Below, in pieces: positions 19,790 to 30,310 of a DNA stretch of 64,000 bases (its first letter is position 1; every line of letters starts with the position of its first letter). This DNA is from Flavobacterium sp. 20NA77.7 (GTDB lineage: Bacteria > Bacteroidota > Bacteroidia > Flavobacteriales > Flavobacteriaceae). Below the pieces are notes generated by a model that had not been told where the DNA came from, ran no database searches, and was given only the letters and a program-made list of their open reading frames with translations. A program made the translations under genes and the position numbers. The stretch covers positions 1,798,001-1,862,000 of the forward strand of contig NZ_CP133721.1 of assembly GCF_031326205.1 (NCBI RefSeq). Direction: 5' to 3'.

Positions 19790-20188
19790 TTAGTATACGT
19801 AACAAATTACTTCACCGCCCACATTTAATTGTTTAGCTTGCTTTCCTGTCATTACACCTTTAGATGTAGAAACAATTGCAATTCCTAAACCATTTAAGAT
19901 TCTAGGGATGTTTGTTGAACTTGCATATTTACGTAAACCTGGTTTACTAATTCTTTGGATATCTCTAATTACTGCTTCTTTAGTATCTTTATCATACTTT
20001 AAAGCGATTTTGATTGTACCTTGAACGGAACTATCATCAAATTTGTAACTTAAGATATATCCTTGATCGAATAAAATCTTAGTGATTTCTTTTTTAAGAT
20101 TAGAAGCTGGAATTTCTACCACTTTGTGGTTAGCTCTCACAGCATTTCTGATTCTTGTTAAAAAATCTGCAATAGGATCTGTATACAT
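19790..20188 (-). CDS. rpsH: 30S ribosomal protein S8
   Basis: Central-domain 16S-binding protein, 132 residues. The start is set at 20188 ([16 protein letters not shown]), the family's usual beginning. An in-frame ATG at 20224 would add 12 unrelated residues. The C-terminal [20 protein letters not shown] and the terminal VICYVY are conserved. The 78-base spacer from rpsN is longer than its neighbours. S8 autoregulates in enterobacteria, but no clear binding hairpin was identified here. Confidence 0.97.
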   Translation of the reverse strand: MYTDPIADFLTRIRNAVRANHKVVEIPASNLKKEITKILFDQGYILSYKFDDSSVQGTIKIALKYDKDTKEAVIRDIQRISKPGLRKYASSTNIPRILNGLGIAIVSTSKGVMTGKQAKQLNVGGEVICYVY

Positions 20189-20266
20189 ATTTATGAAATT
20201 GTGACTATGGTTTTCAATAAACACTCATTTACTGAACCTTTAATCAATTAATAAAATTTAATTTAA

Positions 20267-20536
20267 TTACCAGCTTGCTTTTTTAACACCTGGAATCAAA
20301 CCTTGGTTTGCCATTTCACGGAATGTTACACGTGAAATACCAAATTGTCTCATGTACCCTCTTGGTCTTCCTGTTAATTTACATCTGTTGTGTACTCTAA
20401 CTGGACAAGAATTTTTTGGTAATTTTTGTAAACCTTCAAAATCTCCAGCTTCTTTTAAAGCTTTTCTTTTTTCAGCATACTTTTCTACTAATGCAATTCT
20501 TTTCACCTCACGGGCTTTCATTGATTCTTTAGCCAT
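20267..20536 (-). CDS. rpsN: 30S ribosomal protein S14 (long, zinc-free form)
   Basis: An 89-residue S14 of the long type. [20 protein letters not shown] and the terminal [11 protein letters not shown] identify it. The CxxC...CxxC zinc motif of the 61-residue form is absent. Three bases after rplE. Confidence 0.97.
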   Translation of the reverse strand: MAKESMKAREVKRIALVEKYAEKRKALKEAGDFEGLQKLPKNSCPVRVHNRCKLTGRPRGYMRQFGISRVTFREMANQGLIPGVKKASW

Positions 20537-20539
20537 AAC

Positions 20540-21091
20540 TTAATTCTTTTTAAAAGGTAATCCTAATTCTGCTAATAATGATTTTGCCTCTTTATCTGTA
20601 TTTGCAGAAGTTACAAATGTAATATCAAACCCGGCAATTTTGTTTACTTTATCAATATCAATTTCTGGGAAAATGATTTGCTCTAAAACACCTAAGTTAT
20701 AATTACCTCTTCCGTCAAATCCAGTTGATTTGATACCACCAAAATCTCTTACACGAGGTAAAGCTGAAGTAATAAGTCTATCTAAAAACTCATACATTCT
20801 TTCTCCTCTTAAAGTAACTTTAGCACCAATAGGCATCCCTTTTCTTAATTTAAAAGACGCAACGTCTTTCTTAGAAATAGTAGGAACTGCTTTTTGTCCT
20901 GTAATTTTAGTTAATTCTTCAACTGCGTAATCAACTAATTTTTTATCAGAAACAGCAGCACCAACGCCACGGCTAATTACAATTTTTTCTAATTTTGGAA
21001 CTTGCATTACATTCTTGTAACCAAATTCTTCTCTCAAAGCAGCAATAACTCTACTTTTATATTCTTCCTTTAGTCTAGGTAAATAAGCCAT
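20540..21091 (-). CDS. rplE: 50S ribosomal protein L5
   Basis: Binds 5S rRNA and forms a bridge to S13, 183 residues. [40 protein letters not shown] and [20 protein letters not shown] are conserved blocks. The start follows the rplX stop by only 2 bases. Confidence 0.98.
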   Translation of the reverse strand: MAYLPRLKEEYKSRVIAALREEFGYKNVMQVPKLEKIVISRGVGAAVSDKKLVDYAVEELTKITGQKAVPTISKKDVASFKLRKGMPIGAKVTLRGERMYEFLDRLITSALPRVRDFGGIKSTGFDGRGNYNLGVLEQIIFPEIDIDKVNKIAGFDITFVTSANTDKEAKSLLAELGLPFKKN

Positions 21092-21093
21092 AA

Positions 21094-21408
21094 CTATAAT
21101 ACTTGATTAGATTTTTTTGAAAATCTTACTTTCTTATCTCCTTCTATTTTAAAACCTACTTTAGTAGTTCCTTTTGTTTTAGGATCTATTAAAGCAATGT
21201 TTGAAATTTGTATAGGAGCTTCTTTTTTCACAATTCCGCCTTGAGGATTTTGCGCGCTTGGTTTCGTATGTTTTGAAACCATGTTTACACCTTCTACTAC
21301 GGCTTTATTTTTTTCACGAAGAACACGTAACACTTTTCCCTCTTGACCTTTATGGTCACCAGCGATAACTCTTACTAGATCTCCTGATTTAATTTTTAGC
21401 TTTATCAT
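21094..21408 (-). CDS. rplX: 50S ribosomal protein L24
   Basis: Assembly-initiator protein with an N-terminal KOW motif ([18 protein letters not shown], about 13-30), 104 residues. [20 protein letters not shown] is the typical following segment. Twelve bases after rplN. Confidence 0.97.
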   Translation of the reverse strand: MIKLKIKSGDLVRVIAGDHKGQEGKVLRVLREKNKAVVEGVNMVSKHTKPSAQNPQGGIVKKEAPIQISNIALIDPKTKGTTKVGFKIEGDKKVRFSKKSNQVL

Positions 21409-21420
21409 ATCTATTTAGAA

Positions 21421-21789
21421 TTAAAGCACTTCAGGTGCTAATGATACAATTTTCATGAATTGTTTTTCACGAAGTTCTCTTGCTACGGGACCAAAAACAC
21501 GAGTACCTCTCATTTCACCAGCAGCGTTTAATAACACACATGCGTTGTCATCAAATCTGATGTATGAACCATCGGCTCTTCTCACTTCTTTTTTAGTACG
21601 TACAACAACTGCAGTTGATACCGCTCCTTTTTTAACGTTTCCGTTAGGAGTAGCATCTTTAATAGAAACTACAATTTTATCTCCAACAGAGGCATAACGA
21701 CGTTTCGTTCCTCCTAATACACGGATAGTTAAAACTTCTTTAGCTCCCGTGTTATCTGCTACTTTTAATCTTGATTCTTGTTGTACCAT
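21421..21789 (-). CDS. rplN: 50S ribosomal protein L14
   Basis: Interface protein bridging to 16S helix 44, 122 residues. [20 protein letters not shown] at the start and [20 protein letters not shown] near the end are diagnostic. Two bases after rpsQ. Confidence 0.98.
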
Positions 21790-21791
21790 AA

Positions 21792-22049
21792 TTACTTCGC
21801 TCTTTCAATGATTTCAACTAATCTCCAACATTTAGTTTTAGATAAAGGTCTTGTTTCCATGATCTTTACTGTATCACCAATGTTACAGTCATTTTTTTCG
21901 TCGTGTGCAACATATTTCTTTGTTTTTAACACGAACTTACCGTATAAAGGGTGTTTTACTCTTCTTGTTTCAGAAACAACAATAGATTTCTCCATTTTGT
22001 TGCTAGTAACAACACCAACTCTTTCTTTTCTTAAATTTCTTTTTTCCAT
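21792..22049 (-). CDS. rpsQ: 30S ribosomal protein S17
   Basis: OB-fold primary binder of 16S rRNA, 85 residues. [20 protein letters not shown] and [20 protein letters not shown], followed by [20 protein letters not shown], are the family signature. Gap of 26 bases from rpmC. Confidence 0.97.
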   Translation of the reverse strand: MEKRNLRKERVGVVTSNKMEKSIVVSETRRVKHPLYGKFVLKTKKYVAHDEKNDCNIGDTVKIMETRPLSKTKCWRLVEIIERAK

Positions 22050-22075
22050 CTTTCAGTAGAATACAATTAGTGTAA

Positions 22076-22258
22076 CTATCGTTTGCTTATTTCTGTAGCA
22101 ACCCTAGCTACTTCTCTTCTCAATGTTCTTAATTGAAGCGGATTAGCAATTGGAGAAATGGTATGAGCCATTTTTAACTCCATATAAGACTTCTTCAATT
22201 CACCAAGTTTGTTTTGTAACTCAGCTACTGATAGATTTGATAATTCTGATTTTTTCAT
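22076..22258 (-). CDS. rpmC: 50S ribosomal protein L29
   Basis: A 60-residue two-helix protein near the exit tunnel, where chaperones and SRP dock. LSVAELQNKLGELKKSYMEL and the C-terminal LRTLRREVARVATEI match. Twelve bases after rplP. Confidence 0.96.
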   Translation of the reverse strand: MKKSELSNLSVAELQNKLGELKKSYMELKMAHTISPIANPLQLRTLRREVARVATEISKR

Positions 22259-22270
22259 AATTAAATTTTA

Positions 22271-22690
22271 TTATGCTTCGAAATCTCTAGCAACTACAAA
22301 CTTAGTTTTTACAGGAAGTTTTTGAGCTGCTAAGCGTAAAGCTTCTTTAGCAATAGAAAGTGGCACGCCACCAACTTCAAACATAATTCTTCCTGGTTTT
22401 ACAACTGCAGCCCAATATTCGACTGCACCTTTTCCTTTACCCATACGTACTTCAAGTGGTTTTTTCGTAATTGGTTTGTCTGGGAAAATTTTAATCCATA
22501 ATTGACCTTCTCTTTTCATGTAACGAGTTGCAGCAATACGTGCAGCTTCAATTTGACGAGAAGTAATAAAGCATGAATCTAAAGATTTTATTCCAAACAT
22601 ACCATTAGAAAGTACATGACCTCTTTGAGAGACACCTTTCATTTTACCCTTCTGTACCTTACGGTATTTTGTTCTTTTAGGTTGTAACAT
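22271..22690 (-). CDS. rplP: 50S ribosomal protein L16
   Basis: A-site-proximal protein, 139 residues. [60 protein letters not shown] and [17 protein letters not shown] are conserved. Twenty bases after rpsC. Confidence 0.98.
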   Translation of the reverse strand: MLQPKRTKYRKVQKGKMKGVSQRGHVLSNGMFGIKSLDSCFITSRQIEAARIAATRYMKREGQLWIKIFPDKPITKKPLEVRMGKGKGAVEYWAAVVKPGRIMFEVGGVPLSIAKEALRLAAQKLPVKTKFVVARDFEA

Positions 22691-22710
22691 TTCTCTTTAA
22701 TTTAAAATAA

Positions 22711-23442
22711 TTACTTTCTTTTGCGTTGGTTTGGTTTACCATTTCCTTTTGGAGAAGATGATCCTGTAGATTTTGGTCCTTTTTTGTCCATACCTACTAA
22801 CGGAGAAAGATCTCTTTTCCCGTAAACTTCACCTTTCATTATCCATACTTTGATACCCATTCTACCGTAAGTAGTATGTGCTTCAGCTAATGAATAATCA
22901 ATATCAGCTCTGAAAGTTGATAATGGAATTCTACCTTCTTTGAAGTGCTCAGAACGTGCCATTTCAGCGCCATTTAAACGGCCAGAAATCATAACTTTGA
23001 TTCCTTCAGCGTTCATTCTCATAGCAGCAGCAATAGCCATTTTGATTGCTCTTCTGTAAGAAATTCTACTTTCAATTTGACGTGCAATAGAATTTGCTAC
23101 TAAATAAGCATCTAATTCTGGTCTTTTGATTTCGAAAATATTGATTTGAATTTCCTTATCAGTAATTTTCTTAAGTTCTTCTTTTAACTTGTCTACCTCT
23201 TGACCTCCTTTACCAATAATGATACCTGGACGAGCCGTAGTGATAGTAACGGTTACAAGTTTTAAAGTTCTCTCGATAATTATTTTTGATACACTAGCTT
23301 TTGCTAAACGAGCGTGGATATACTTTCTGATTTTAGCGTCTTCAGCAATTTTATCGCCGTAGTCGTTTCCACCATACCAGTTAGAATCCCATCCTCTGAT
23401 GATACCAAGTCTGTTACCTATTGGATTTGTCTTTTGTCCCAT
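22711..23442 (-). CDS. rpsC: 30S ribosomal protein S3
   Basis: mRNA-entry-channel protein with a KH domain, 243 residues. It opens [20 protein letters not shown]. The KH loop is [19 protein letters not shown] (about 72-90). The C-terminal domain has [20 protein letters not shown] and [19 protein letters not shown] basic Gly/Ser tail follows (about 220-243). Confidence 0.98.
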   Translation of the reverse strand: MGQKTNPIGNRLGIIRGWDSNWYGGNDYGDKIAEDAKIRKYIHARLAKASVSKIIIERTLKLVTVTITTARPGIIIGKGGQEVDKLKEELKKITDKEIQINIFEIKRPELDAYLVANSIARQIESRISYRRAIKMAIAAAMRMNAEGIKVMISGRLNGAEMARSEHFKEGRIPLSTFRADIDYSLAEAHTTYGRMGIKVWIMKGEVYGKRDLSPLVGMDKKGPKSTGSSSPKGNGKPNQRKRK

Positions 23443-23453
23443 ACTGTTTATAA

Positions 23454-23861
23454 TTAGCTTTGTGTGTTATTATTTGCTCCTAAAACCACTGTTACATGAT
23501 TAGAGCGTTTTCTAATTCTGTGTGCACGACCTTGAGGTGCTGGACGTAATCTTTTTAACATCATACCTCCGTCAACTCTGATCTCTTTTACAAATAAGCC
23601 TGCTTCTTCTAAATTTGCGTCAGCATTTTTAGCTTGCCAATTGGCGATAGCTGATAATACTAATTTCTCTAACTTTTTAGAAGCTTCTTTTGAACTGAAT
23701 CTTAATATATTAAGAGCATTTTCTACTTTCTGACCTCTTACTAAGTCTGCAACTAAACGCATTTTTCTTGGTGAAGAAGGGCAGTTATTTAACTTAGCAA
23801 AAGCGATTTGCTTGTTAGCTTCTTTTCTTTGCTCTGCTGCTTCTCTTTTACGAACTCCCAT
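23454..23861 (-). CDS. rplV: 50S ribosomal protein L22
   Basis: Lines the exit tunnel through its extended hairpin, 135 residues. [25 protein letters not shown] (about 29-53) and the hairpin-tip [20 protein letters not shown] are clear. The N-terminus is about 20 residues longer and more basic than in E. coli L22. Nine bases after rpsS. Confidence 0.97.
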   Translation of the reverse strand: MGVRKREAAEQRKEANKQIAFAKLNNCPSSPRKMRLVADLVRGQKVENALNILRFSSKEASKKLEKLVLSAIANWQAKNADANLEEAGLFVKEIRVDGGMMLKRLRPAPQGRAHRIRKRSNHVTVVLGANNNTQS

Positions 23862-23870
23862 GACTTCTTA

Positions 23871-24149
23871 TTATTTTTTACCTTTATTTTTTGCACCAGC
23901 ATGACCTCTAAAAGATCTTGTTGGCGAAAATTCTCCTAATTTATGACCTACCATGTTCTCAGTAATATATACCGGAACGAATTGGCGACCATTATGAACA
24001 GCGATAGTTTGTCCCACAAAATCTGGAATAATCATTGATGCTCTTGACCAAGTCTTAACCACATTTTTGTTACCACCAGCAATGTTTTCTTGTACTTTTT
24101 TCTCTAATTTAAAATGTACAAATGGTCCTTTTTTTAATGAACGTGCCAT
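23871..24149 (-). CDS. rpsS: 30S ribosomal protein S19
   Basis: Head protein of the 30S, 92 residues. [40 protein letters not shown] and [20 protein letters not shown] are characteristic. Eleven bases after rplB. Confidence 0.98.
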   Translation of the reverse strand: MARSLKKGPFVHFKLEKKVQENIAGGNKNVVKTWSRASMIIPDFVGQTIAVHNGRQFVPVYITENMVGHKLGEFSPTRSFRGHAGAKNKGKK

Positions 24150-24160
24150 GTCTTACTAAA

Positions 24161-24985
24161 TTATTTCTTTCTACGTTCTACAATATACTTATTACTCGGG
24201 TTAACTTTAGAACGAGTTCTATAACCTTTAGCTGGTAAACCTTTTCTTGAACGTGGGTGACCTCCTGAAGAACGTCCTTCACCACCTCCCATAGGGTGAT
24301 CAACTGGGTTCATTGCAACTGGTCTTGTTCTAGGTCTTCTTCCTAACCATCTTGATCTACCTGCTTTACCTGAAACTACTAATTGGTGGTCTGAATTTGA
24401 AACCGCTCCGATTGTAGCCATACAAGTTAATAAGATTAATCTTGTTTCACCTGAAGGCATTTTGATAGTAGCATATTTACCATCTCTTGCCATTAATTGA
24501 GCAAATGTTCCTGCAGAACGTGCAATAACTGCACCTTGACCAGGTCTTAACTCAATACAAGAAATAACTGTTCCTAGAGGAATTTTACTTAAAGGTAATG
24601 CATTTCCAATTTCTGGAGCTGCGTTTTCACCTGAAACCAAAGTTTGTCCTACTTTTAAACCATTTTGTGCAATGATATATGTTTTTGCACCATCAGCATA
24701 TGACAATAATGAAATAAATGCTGAACGATTTGGATCGTATTCAATTGTTTTTACTGTAGCTGGAATTCCAACTTTAGCTCTTTTAAAATCAATTACACGA
24801 TACTTTTGTTTATGACCACCACCTGTATAACGCATGGTCATTTTTCCTTGACTATTTCTACCTCCTGAGTTTTTTTTCGGAGCCAATAATGAACGCTCCG
24901 GCTTATCAGTTGTAATAGTGTCAAAGCTATTTACAACTCTAAATCGCTGACCAGGGGTAATAGGTTTTAATTTTCTAACTGACAT
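24161..24985 (-). CDS. rplB: 50S ribosomal protein L2
   Basis: Peptidyl-transferase-centre assembly protein, 274 residues. [26 protein letters not shown] (about 42-67) and the C-terminal [12 protein letters not shown] with its conserved His, then [20 protein letters not shown], identify it. Six bases after rplW. Confidence 0.98.
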   Translation of the reverse strand: MSVRKLKPITPGQRFRVVNSFDTITTDKPERSLLAPKKNSGGRNSQGKMTMRYTGGGHKQKYRVIDFKRAKVGIPATVKTIEYDPNRSAFISLLSYADGAKTYIIAQNGLKVGQTLVSGENAAPEIGNALPLSKIPLGTVISCIELRPGQGAVIARSAGTFAQLMARDGKYATIKMPSGETRLILLTCMATIGAVSNSDHQLVVSGKAGRSRWLGRRPRTRPVAMNPVDHPMGGGEGRSSGGHPRSRKGLPAKGYRTRSKVNPSNKYIVERRKK

Positions 24986-24991
24986 TTTCTA

Positions 24992-25282
24992 TTAGATATT
25001 AGTATAAAAATCTATTGTTTCTCCTTCTTTAACTTGAACAACTGCTTTTTTGTAAGCATTTGTTTTTCCACTGATTAATCCACTTTTAGTGTACTTAACC
25101 GATCTGTCAGCTCTATAGTTCATTGTGTTTACTGCAATAACAGATACACCATAAGCAGACTCAATAGCTTTTTTAATTTCTACTTTGTTTGCTTTTTTAT
25201 CAACTACAAATCCAAAACGGTTAAATATTTCACCATCTTTAGTGATTTTTTCAGTTATGATGGGTTTAATTATAACGCTCAT
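24992..25282 (-). CDS. rplW: 50S ribosomal protein L23
   Basis: Exit-tunnel docking site for trigger factor and SRP, 96 residues. IIKPIITEKITKDGE, FGFVVDKKANKVEIKKAIES and VIAVNTMNYRADRS are recognisable. Eight bases after rplD. Confidence 0.97.
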   Translation of the reverse strand: MSVIIKPIITEKITKDGEIFNRFGFVVDKKANKVEIKKAIESAYGVSVIAVNTMNYRADRSVKYTKSGLISGKTNAYKKAVVQVKEGETIDFYTNI

Positions 25283-25290
25283 AATCTAAA

Positions 25291-25920
25291 TTATTTACTT
25301 AAATTAGCTTCAATACCTTCTACTGCTCCTTCAAAAAGAACTAGACTATTTGTGTTTAAAATAGTGTAAGTACTTAATTCTGAATCCATTACAACAGAAG
25401 TTGATTTTAAATTGCGCGACGACAAATATACATTTTTATTTGAATCACCCAACACGAATAAAGATTTTTTATTATCTAACCCTAAAGCTTTCAATACATT
25501 AATGAAATTTTTAGTATTTGGTGTATCAAATGTAAAATCTTCTACCACGATTAAATTACTCTCATTTGCTTTCATTGACAAAGCAGATTTACGAGCTAAT
25601 CTTTTTAAATTCTTGTTTAATTTGAAAGAATAGTTTCTTGGTTTTGGACCAAAAATTCTACCCCCACCAACAAACACAGGAGATTTAACACTACCTGCAC
25701 GAGCCGTACCTGTACCTTTTTGTTTTTTAATTTTTCTAGTACTTCCAGCAATTTCAGCTCTTTCTTTAGACTTGTGAGTACCTTGTCTTTGATTAGCTAA
25801 GTACTGTTTAACATCTAAATAGACAGCATGTTTATTAGGCTCAATTGCGAAAACAGCATCAGAAAGTTGAACCTTACGACCTGTATCTTTTCCGTTGATA
25901 TCTAAAACTTTTACTTCCAT
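25291..25920 (-). CDS. rplD: 50S ribosomal protein L4
   Basis: Tunnel-constriction protein, 209 residues. The start at 25920 ([17 protein letters not shown]) gives the family N-terminus. Its ATG overlaps the rplC stop by one base, consistent with translational coupling. An upstream in-frame ATG at 25965 lies inside rplC and would add 15 unrelated residues. [20 protein letters not shown] and [20 protein letters not shown] are the rRNA-binding loop. Confidence 0.96.
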   Translation of the reverse strand: MEVKVLDINGKDTGRKVQLSDAVFAIEPNKHAVYLDVKQYLANQRQGTHKSKERAEIAGSTRKIKKQKGTGTARAGSVKSPVFVGGGRIFGPKPRNYSFKLNKNLKRLARKSALSMKANESNLIVVEDFTFDTPNTKNFINVLKALGLDNKKSLFVLGDSNKNVYLSSRNLKSTSVVMDSELSTYTILNTNSLVLFEGAVEGIEANLSK

Positions 25921-26537
25921 TACTTCTGAATGATTACATAAGAGTTTTTGTGACCTGGTACACATCCTTTAACTACTAAAAGATTTTTGTCAGCAACCAC
26001 TTTTAAAACTCTAAGGTTTTGAATTGTTACATTTTCTCCTCCTGTTCTTCCGGCCATTCTCATACCTTTGAACACTCTAGATGGATAAGATGAAGCTCCT
26101 ACAGAACCTGGTGCTCTTAAACGGTTATGTTGACCGTGAGTAGCTTGTCCTACTCCGCCAAATCCATGACGTTTAACAACTCCTTGGAATCCTTTTCCTT
26201 TAGATACTCCAACTACATCTACAAATTCTCCTTCAGCGAATAAATCAACATTGATTACATCACCTAATTTGAAATCCTCCTCAAATCCTTGAAATTCAAC
26301 AACTTTCTTCTTAGCCACCGTTCCTGCTTTTTTGAAGTGTCCTGCTTCAGCTTTAATAGTGTGCTTTTCAGTTTTGTCATCGAAACCAAGTTGGAGAGCT
26401 TCATACCCGTCAACCGCATTGGTTCTGACTTGGGTAACAACGCATGGCCCAGCCTCAATAACAGTACATGGAATGTTTTTCCCATTCTCGTCAAAGATGC
26501 TAGTCATACCGATTTTTCTTCCGATTAACCCAGACAT
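25920..26537 (-). CDS. rplC: 50S ribosomal protein L3
   Basis: Near the peptidyl-transferase centre, 205 residues. [20 protein letters not shown] opens the protein. [20 protein letters not shown] and [20 protein letters not shown] (with the Gln that is methylated in many bacteria) are conserved. First gene of the long transcription unit to rplQ. It has a near-perfect promoter and a hairpin-bearing leader of about 60 bases, and is separated from rpsJ by a terminator. Confidence 0.98.
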   Translation of the reverse strand: MSGLIGRKIGMTSIFDENGKNIPCTVIEAGPCVVTQVRTNAVDGYEALQLGFDDKTEKHTIKAEAGHFKKAGTVAKKKVVEFQGFEEDFKLGDVINVDLFAEGEFVDVVGVSKGKGFQGVVKRHGFGGVGQATHGQHNRLRAPGSVGASSYPSRVFKGMRMAGRTGGENVTIQNLRVLKVVADKNLLVVKGCVPGHKNSYVIIQK

Positions 26538-26567
26538 AAAAACTTAATTATTAATTAAACATTGATA

Positions 26568-26597
26568 CTCAATGGCATAAATAGCCATTTTTTTGAG
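26568..26597 (-). promoter_or_regulatory. Leader hairpin upstream of rplC
   Basis: Arms AATGGC (26571-26576) and GCCATT (26584-26589) around a 7-base loop, with outer CTCAA/TTGAG able to extend the stem. It lies in the predicted 5' untranslated region, about 30 bases from the start codon. Possible ribosomal-protein autoregulatory site; function inferred from location only. Confidence 0.4.
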
Positions 26598-26601
26598 CGT
26601 G

Positions 26602-26631
26602 CAAATATAGAAATTAAAAATTTATTAACAA
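26602..26631 (-). promoter_or_regulatory. Promoter of the rplC-rplQ operon
   Basis: Minus-strand TTG (complement of 26629-26631), exactly 19 bases, then TATATTTG (complement of 26602-26609). This is an ideal match to the Bacteroidota TTG-N19-TANNTTTG promoter, 64 bases before rplC and downstream of the rpsJ terminator. Confidence 0.78.
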
Positions 26632-26682
26632 AACTAATTTGCTAACTTTTTTAAAAACAAATATATACTTCTCAATTATACT

Positions 26683-26715
26683 AAAAAAACCGAGTAGTAT
26701 TCCTACTCGGTTTTT
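26683..26715 (-). terminator. Terminator after rpsJ
   Basis: 8-bp perfect stem CCGAGTAG / CTACTCGG with a 5-base loop, followed on the minus strand by a run of Ts. It separates the rpsL-rpsG-fusA-rpsJ unit from the rplC unit. Confidence 0.85.
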
Positions 26716-26735
26716 CTTATTATTATAGGATAAAG

Positions 26736-27041
26736 TTAAACTTTGATCTCTACTTCTACTCCACTAGGCAATTCTAATTTCATTAGTGCATCAATAGTTT
26801 TCGATGAAGAACTATAGATGTCTAATAATCTTTTATAAGAACTTAATTCAAATTGCTCTCTTGATTTTTTGTTTACGTGTGGAGAACGTAATACTGTGAA
26901 AATTCTTTTGTGTGTAGGTAACGGAATAGGACCAGTTACAACTGCACCTGTACTTTTTACAGTCTTTACAATCTTCTCAGCAGATTTATCTACTAAATTA
27001 TGATCGTATGATTTTAATTTTATTCTAATTTTTTGACTCAT
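26736..27041 (-). CDS. rpsJ: 30S ribosomal protein S10 (NusE)
   Basis: 30S head protein and antitermination factor, 101 residues. [40 protein letters not shown] and [18 protein letters not shown] are family blocks. It sits 11 bases after fusA and is cut off from rplC by a terminator, so here it belongs to the str rather than the S10 transcription unit. Confidence 0.98.
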   Translation of the reverse strand: MSQKIRIKLKSYDHNLVDKSAEKIVKTVKSTGAVVTGPIPLPTHKRIFTVLRSPHVNKKSREQFELSSYKRLLDIYSSSSKTIDALMKLELPSGVEVEIKV

Positions 27042-27052
27042 CTTGTTAAAAA

Positions 27053-29197
27053 TTAAGCGTTACCTTTTGCTTTTTTAATTACTTCATCTGAAATATTTGA
27101 AGGTGTTTGCTCATAATGAGAAAACTCCATAGTAGATGTAGCGCGTCCTGAAGATAATGTTCTTAATGTTGTTACATATCCAAACATCTCTGATAAAGGC
27201 ACATTAGCTTTGATTACTTTTGAACCAGCTCTATCACCCATATCATTAACCTGACCTCTTCTTCTATTTAAATCCCCTACGATATCACCCATATTTTCTT
27301 CTGGAGTGATAACTTCAATTTTCATTATTGGTTCTAAGATTACAGCTCCAGCAGCTTTTGCTACTTCTTTGTATCCTAATTTTGCTGCCAATTCGAATGA
27401 TAAAGCATCTGAATCCACAGGGTGGTAAGAACCATCTAATAAAGTAACTTTTAAGCTATCAACCGCATAACCCGCTAAAGGTCCTTGTTTCATAGCTTCT
27501 TTGAAACCTTTTTCTACAGCAGGCACATATTCTCTAGGCACGTTACCTCCTTTTACTTCGTTGAAGAATTGTAACCCAACTTGACCTTCATCTGCTGGCT
27601 CTAAACGGAAAACGATATCACCAAATTTACCACGTCCACCTGATTGTTTTTTATAAACTTCTCTATGTTCTGCAGATCTAGTAAATGCTTCTTTGTATTC
27701 AACTTGTGGCTCACCTTGGTTTACCTCTACTTTGAATTCACGTTTCATACGATCAACTAAGATATCTAAGTGAAGCTCACCCATACCTGAAATGATTGTT
27801 TGACCTGAAGCCTCATCTGTTCTAACTGTAAATGTTGGATCTTCTTCAGCTAATTTAGCTAAAGCCATACCCATTTTATCTACGTCAGCTTTAGTTTTAG
27901 GCTCGATAGCAATACCAATTACTGGATCTGGGAATTTCATAGACTCAAGAATAATTGGGTGTTTTTCATCACACATTGTATCTCCAGTCTTGATATCTTT
28001 AAATCCTACTGCCGCACCAATATCTCCTGCTTCGATATAATCGATTGGATTTTGTTTATTAGCGTGCATTTGATAAATACGAGAAATTCTTTCTTTATTT
28101 CCAGAACGTGTATTTAAAATATATGAACCAGCATCTAAACGACCAGAATATGCACGGAAGAAAGCTAAACGTCCTACATAAGGATCTGTTGCAATTTTAA
28201 ATGCTAAAGCTGCAAAAGGCTCTTTCACATCTGGACGACGTAAAATTTTCTTTTGATCTTCCTCTAACAAATCTTGATCATCTGGATGAATACCTGTAAT
28301 ACCTTCTTTATCTACTGGCGATGGCAAGTATTTACATACTGCATCTAACATGAATTGAACACCTTTATTTTTGAATGAAGAACCACAAATCATTGGAATA
28401 ATAGCCATATCAATGGTAGCTGCTCTCAATGCATTGTTGATTTCTTCTTCAGTAATAGAGTTTTCATCCTCCATGTATTTGTCTAATAAATTTTCATCGT
28501 ATTCCGCAACAGCTTCAATTAAAGTAGAACGATATTGTTTTACTTCATCAGCCATATCTGCTGGAATATCGATTACGTCAAATGTAGCTCCTTGAGTTTC
28601 ATCATGCCATACAATAGCTTGATTCTTAACTAAATCTACTACTCCTTTGAAGTCAGCTTCTTCACCAATAGGCAAAGTAATAGCAACAGCATTAGATTTT
28701 AACATATCTCTAACTTGTTGACAAACTGCTAAAAAGTTTGATCCTTGACGGTCCATTTTATTAACAAACCCCATACGAGGCACTCGATATTGATCAGCTA
28801 ATCTCCAGTTTGTTTCAGATTGTGGCTCAACACCATCAACTGCAGAAAACAAGAATACTAACCCATCTAATACACGTAACGAACGGTTTACTTCAACTGT
28901 AAAGTCAACGTGTCCCGGAGTATCAATAATATTAAAGTGGTATGGTTTTGAATCTGGCGTATTTACACCTTGATTTGTTGGGAAATTCCAAGTACAAGTT
29001 GTAGCAGCTGAAGTAATTGTAATACCTCTTTCTTGCTCTTGTGCCATCCAGTCCATTGTTGCAGCACCATCATGTACTTCACCAATTTTGTGTGATTTTC
29101 CTGTATAGAATAAGATACGCTCTGTCGTAGTGGTTTTTCCTGCATCAATATGAGCAGCAATACCTATATTTCTTGTAAATTTTAAATCTCTAGCCAT
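27053..29197 (-). CDS. fusA: Elongation factor G
   Basis: Ribosomal translocase GTPase, 714 residues. G1 is [15 protein letters not shown] (about 15-29), the switch region [19 protein letters not shown]3 [13 protein letters not shown]4 NKMDR. Domains II to V follow, with the domain IV loop around [10 protein letters not shown] and domain V ending in [20 protein letters not shown]. Placed between rpsG and rpsJ with 11-base gaps. Confidence 0.97.
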   Translation of the reverse strand: MARDLKFTRNIGIAAHIDAGKTTTTERILFYTGKSHKIGEVHDGAATMDWMAQEQERGITITSAATTCTWNFPTNQGVNTPDSKPYHFNIIDTPGHVDFTVEVNRSLRVLDGLVFLFSAVDGVEPQSETNWRLADQYRVPRMGFVNKMDRQGSNFLAVCQQVRDMLKSNAVAITLPIGEEADFKGVVDLVKNQAIVWHDETQGATFDVIDIPADMADEVKQYRSTLIEAVAEYDENLLDKYMEDENSITEEEINNALRAATIDMAIIPMICGSSFKNKGVQFMLDAVCKYLPSPVDKEGITGIHPDDQDLLEEDQKKILRRPDVKEPFAALAFKIATDPYVGRLAFFRAYSGRLDAGSYILNTRSGNKERISRIYQMHANKQNPIDYIEAGDIGAAVGFKDIKTGDTMCDEKHPIILESMKFPDPVIGIAIEPKTKADVDKMGMALAKLAEEDPTFTVRTDEASGQTIISGMGELHLDILVDRMKREFKVEVNQGEPQVEYKEAFTRSAEHREVYKKQSGGRGKFGDIVFRLEPADEGQVGLQFFNEVKGGNVPREYVPAVEKGFKEAMKQGPLAGYAVDSLKVTLLDGSYHPVDSDALSFELAAKLGYKEVAKAAGAVILEPIMKIEVITPEENMGDIVGDLNRRRGQVNDMGDRAGSKVIKANVPLSEMFGYVTTLRTLSSGRATSTMEFSHYEQTPSNISDEVIKKAKGNA

Positions 29198-29208
29198 TTC
29201 TTTATGAA

Positions 29209-29685
29209 TTAAAATCTAAAATGAGAGAATGCTTTGTTAGCTTCTGCCATTTTGTGAGTATCCATTCTTTTCTTAACTGCAGCACCTTCTTCTTTAGCCG
29301 CAGCTAAAATTTCAGAAGCAAGTTTTCCAGCCATTGATTTTTCATTTCTTTTTCTAGCATACAAAATCATCCATTTAATTGCCATAGAAATTTTTCTATC
29401 TGGACGAATTTGCATTGGAATTTGGAATGTAGCTCCACCCACACGACGTGAACGAACTTCTACATGAGGCATAACATTAGTTAATGCATCTTTCCATATT
29501 TCTAATGAAGGTTTTTCTTCATCTTGCTTTTTAGATTCTACGATTTCTAATGCATCGTAAAACACTTTAAAAGCAACTGATTTTTTACCGTCCCACATTA
29601 AGTTGTTAACGAAACGTGTAACTAACTGATCGTTAAACTTTGGGTCTGGTAAAAGAGGTCTTTTTTTGGCCTGTCTTTTTCTCAT
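29209..29685 (-). CDS. rpsG: 30S ribosomal protein S7
   Basis: Head-assembly initiator near the E site, 158 residues. [35 protein letters not shown] [35 protein letters not shown] and the C-terminal [17 protein letters not shown] are conserved. Follows rpsL by 31 bases. Confidence 0.98.
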   Translation of the reverse strand: MRKRQAKKRPLLPDPKFNDQLVTRFVNNLMWDGKKSVAFKVFYDALEIVESKKQDEEKPSLEIWKDALTNVMPHVEVRSRRVGGATFQIPMQIRPDRKISMAIKWMILYARKRNEKSMAGKLASEILAAAKEEGAAVKKRMDTHKMAEANKAFSHFRF

Positions 29686-29716
29686 TTCTTTTCTTTTTTA
29701 AAGTTTAGCGTTACTA

Positions 29717-30100
29717 TTATTTTGCAGCTGGTTTTGGACGTTTAGCTCCATACTTAGATCTTCTCTGAGTACGGTCTTTAACTCCTGCTGTGTCTAACGC
29801 ACCACGAACGATGTGGTATCTAACTCCTGGTAAATCTTTTACCCTTCCACCTCTAACTAATACTATCGAGTGCTCTTGTAGATTGTGTCCTTCTCCTGGG
29901 ATGTAAGCATTCACTTCATTACCATTTGTTAAACGAACCCTAGCAACTTTACGCATTGCAGAGTTTGGTTTTTTTGGCGTTGTAGTATAAACACGCGTAC
30001 AAACACCTCTTCTTTGAGGACAAGAATCTAAAGCAGCCGATTTACTCTTCTTAGTTATTTTGGCTCTTCCTGTTCTAACTAATTGTTGAATTGTTGGCAT
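29717..30100 (-). CDS. rpsL: 30S ribosomal protein S12
   Basis: Decoding-site protein, 127 residues. [40 protein letters not shown] (the PKKPN lysine is the streptomycin-resistance site) and [18 protein letters not shown] are present; no resistance change is seen at that lysine. First gene of the str unit, about 50 bases downstream of a near-ideal promoter. Confidence 0.98.
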   Translation of the reverse strand: MPTIQQLVRTGRAKITKKSKSAALDSCPQRRGVCTRVYTTTPKKPNSAMRKVARVRLTNGNEVNAYIPGEGHNLQEHSIVLVRGGRVKDLPGVRYHIVRGALDTAGVKDRTQRRSKYGAKRPKPAAK

Positions 30101-30149
30101 AATTACTAATAAATTAATACTTGTTTTAACTACCCTATTTTAGGGGATG

Positions 30150-30179
30150 CAAAGGTAGAAATTATTTTTTATTATCCAA
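30150..30179 (-). promoter_or_regulatory. Promoter of the rpsL-rpsG-fusA-rpsJ operon
   Basis: Minus-strand TTG (complement of 30177-30179), a 19-base spacer and TACCTTTG (complement of 30150-30157), an exact match to the TTG/TANNTTTG pattern, 49 bases before the rpsL ATG. Confidence 0.78.
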
Positions 30180-30310
30180 ATGCAATTTTAATTATTTTAT
30201 TTTGAGCAAGTTGAAAACAAAAAACATAGTAGTAAGTTGACACCATTCATACGAACAAAATTACCACACGCTTTAAGTCTGAATTTATAATTTTACTTTA
30301 TATTTACCTC

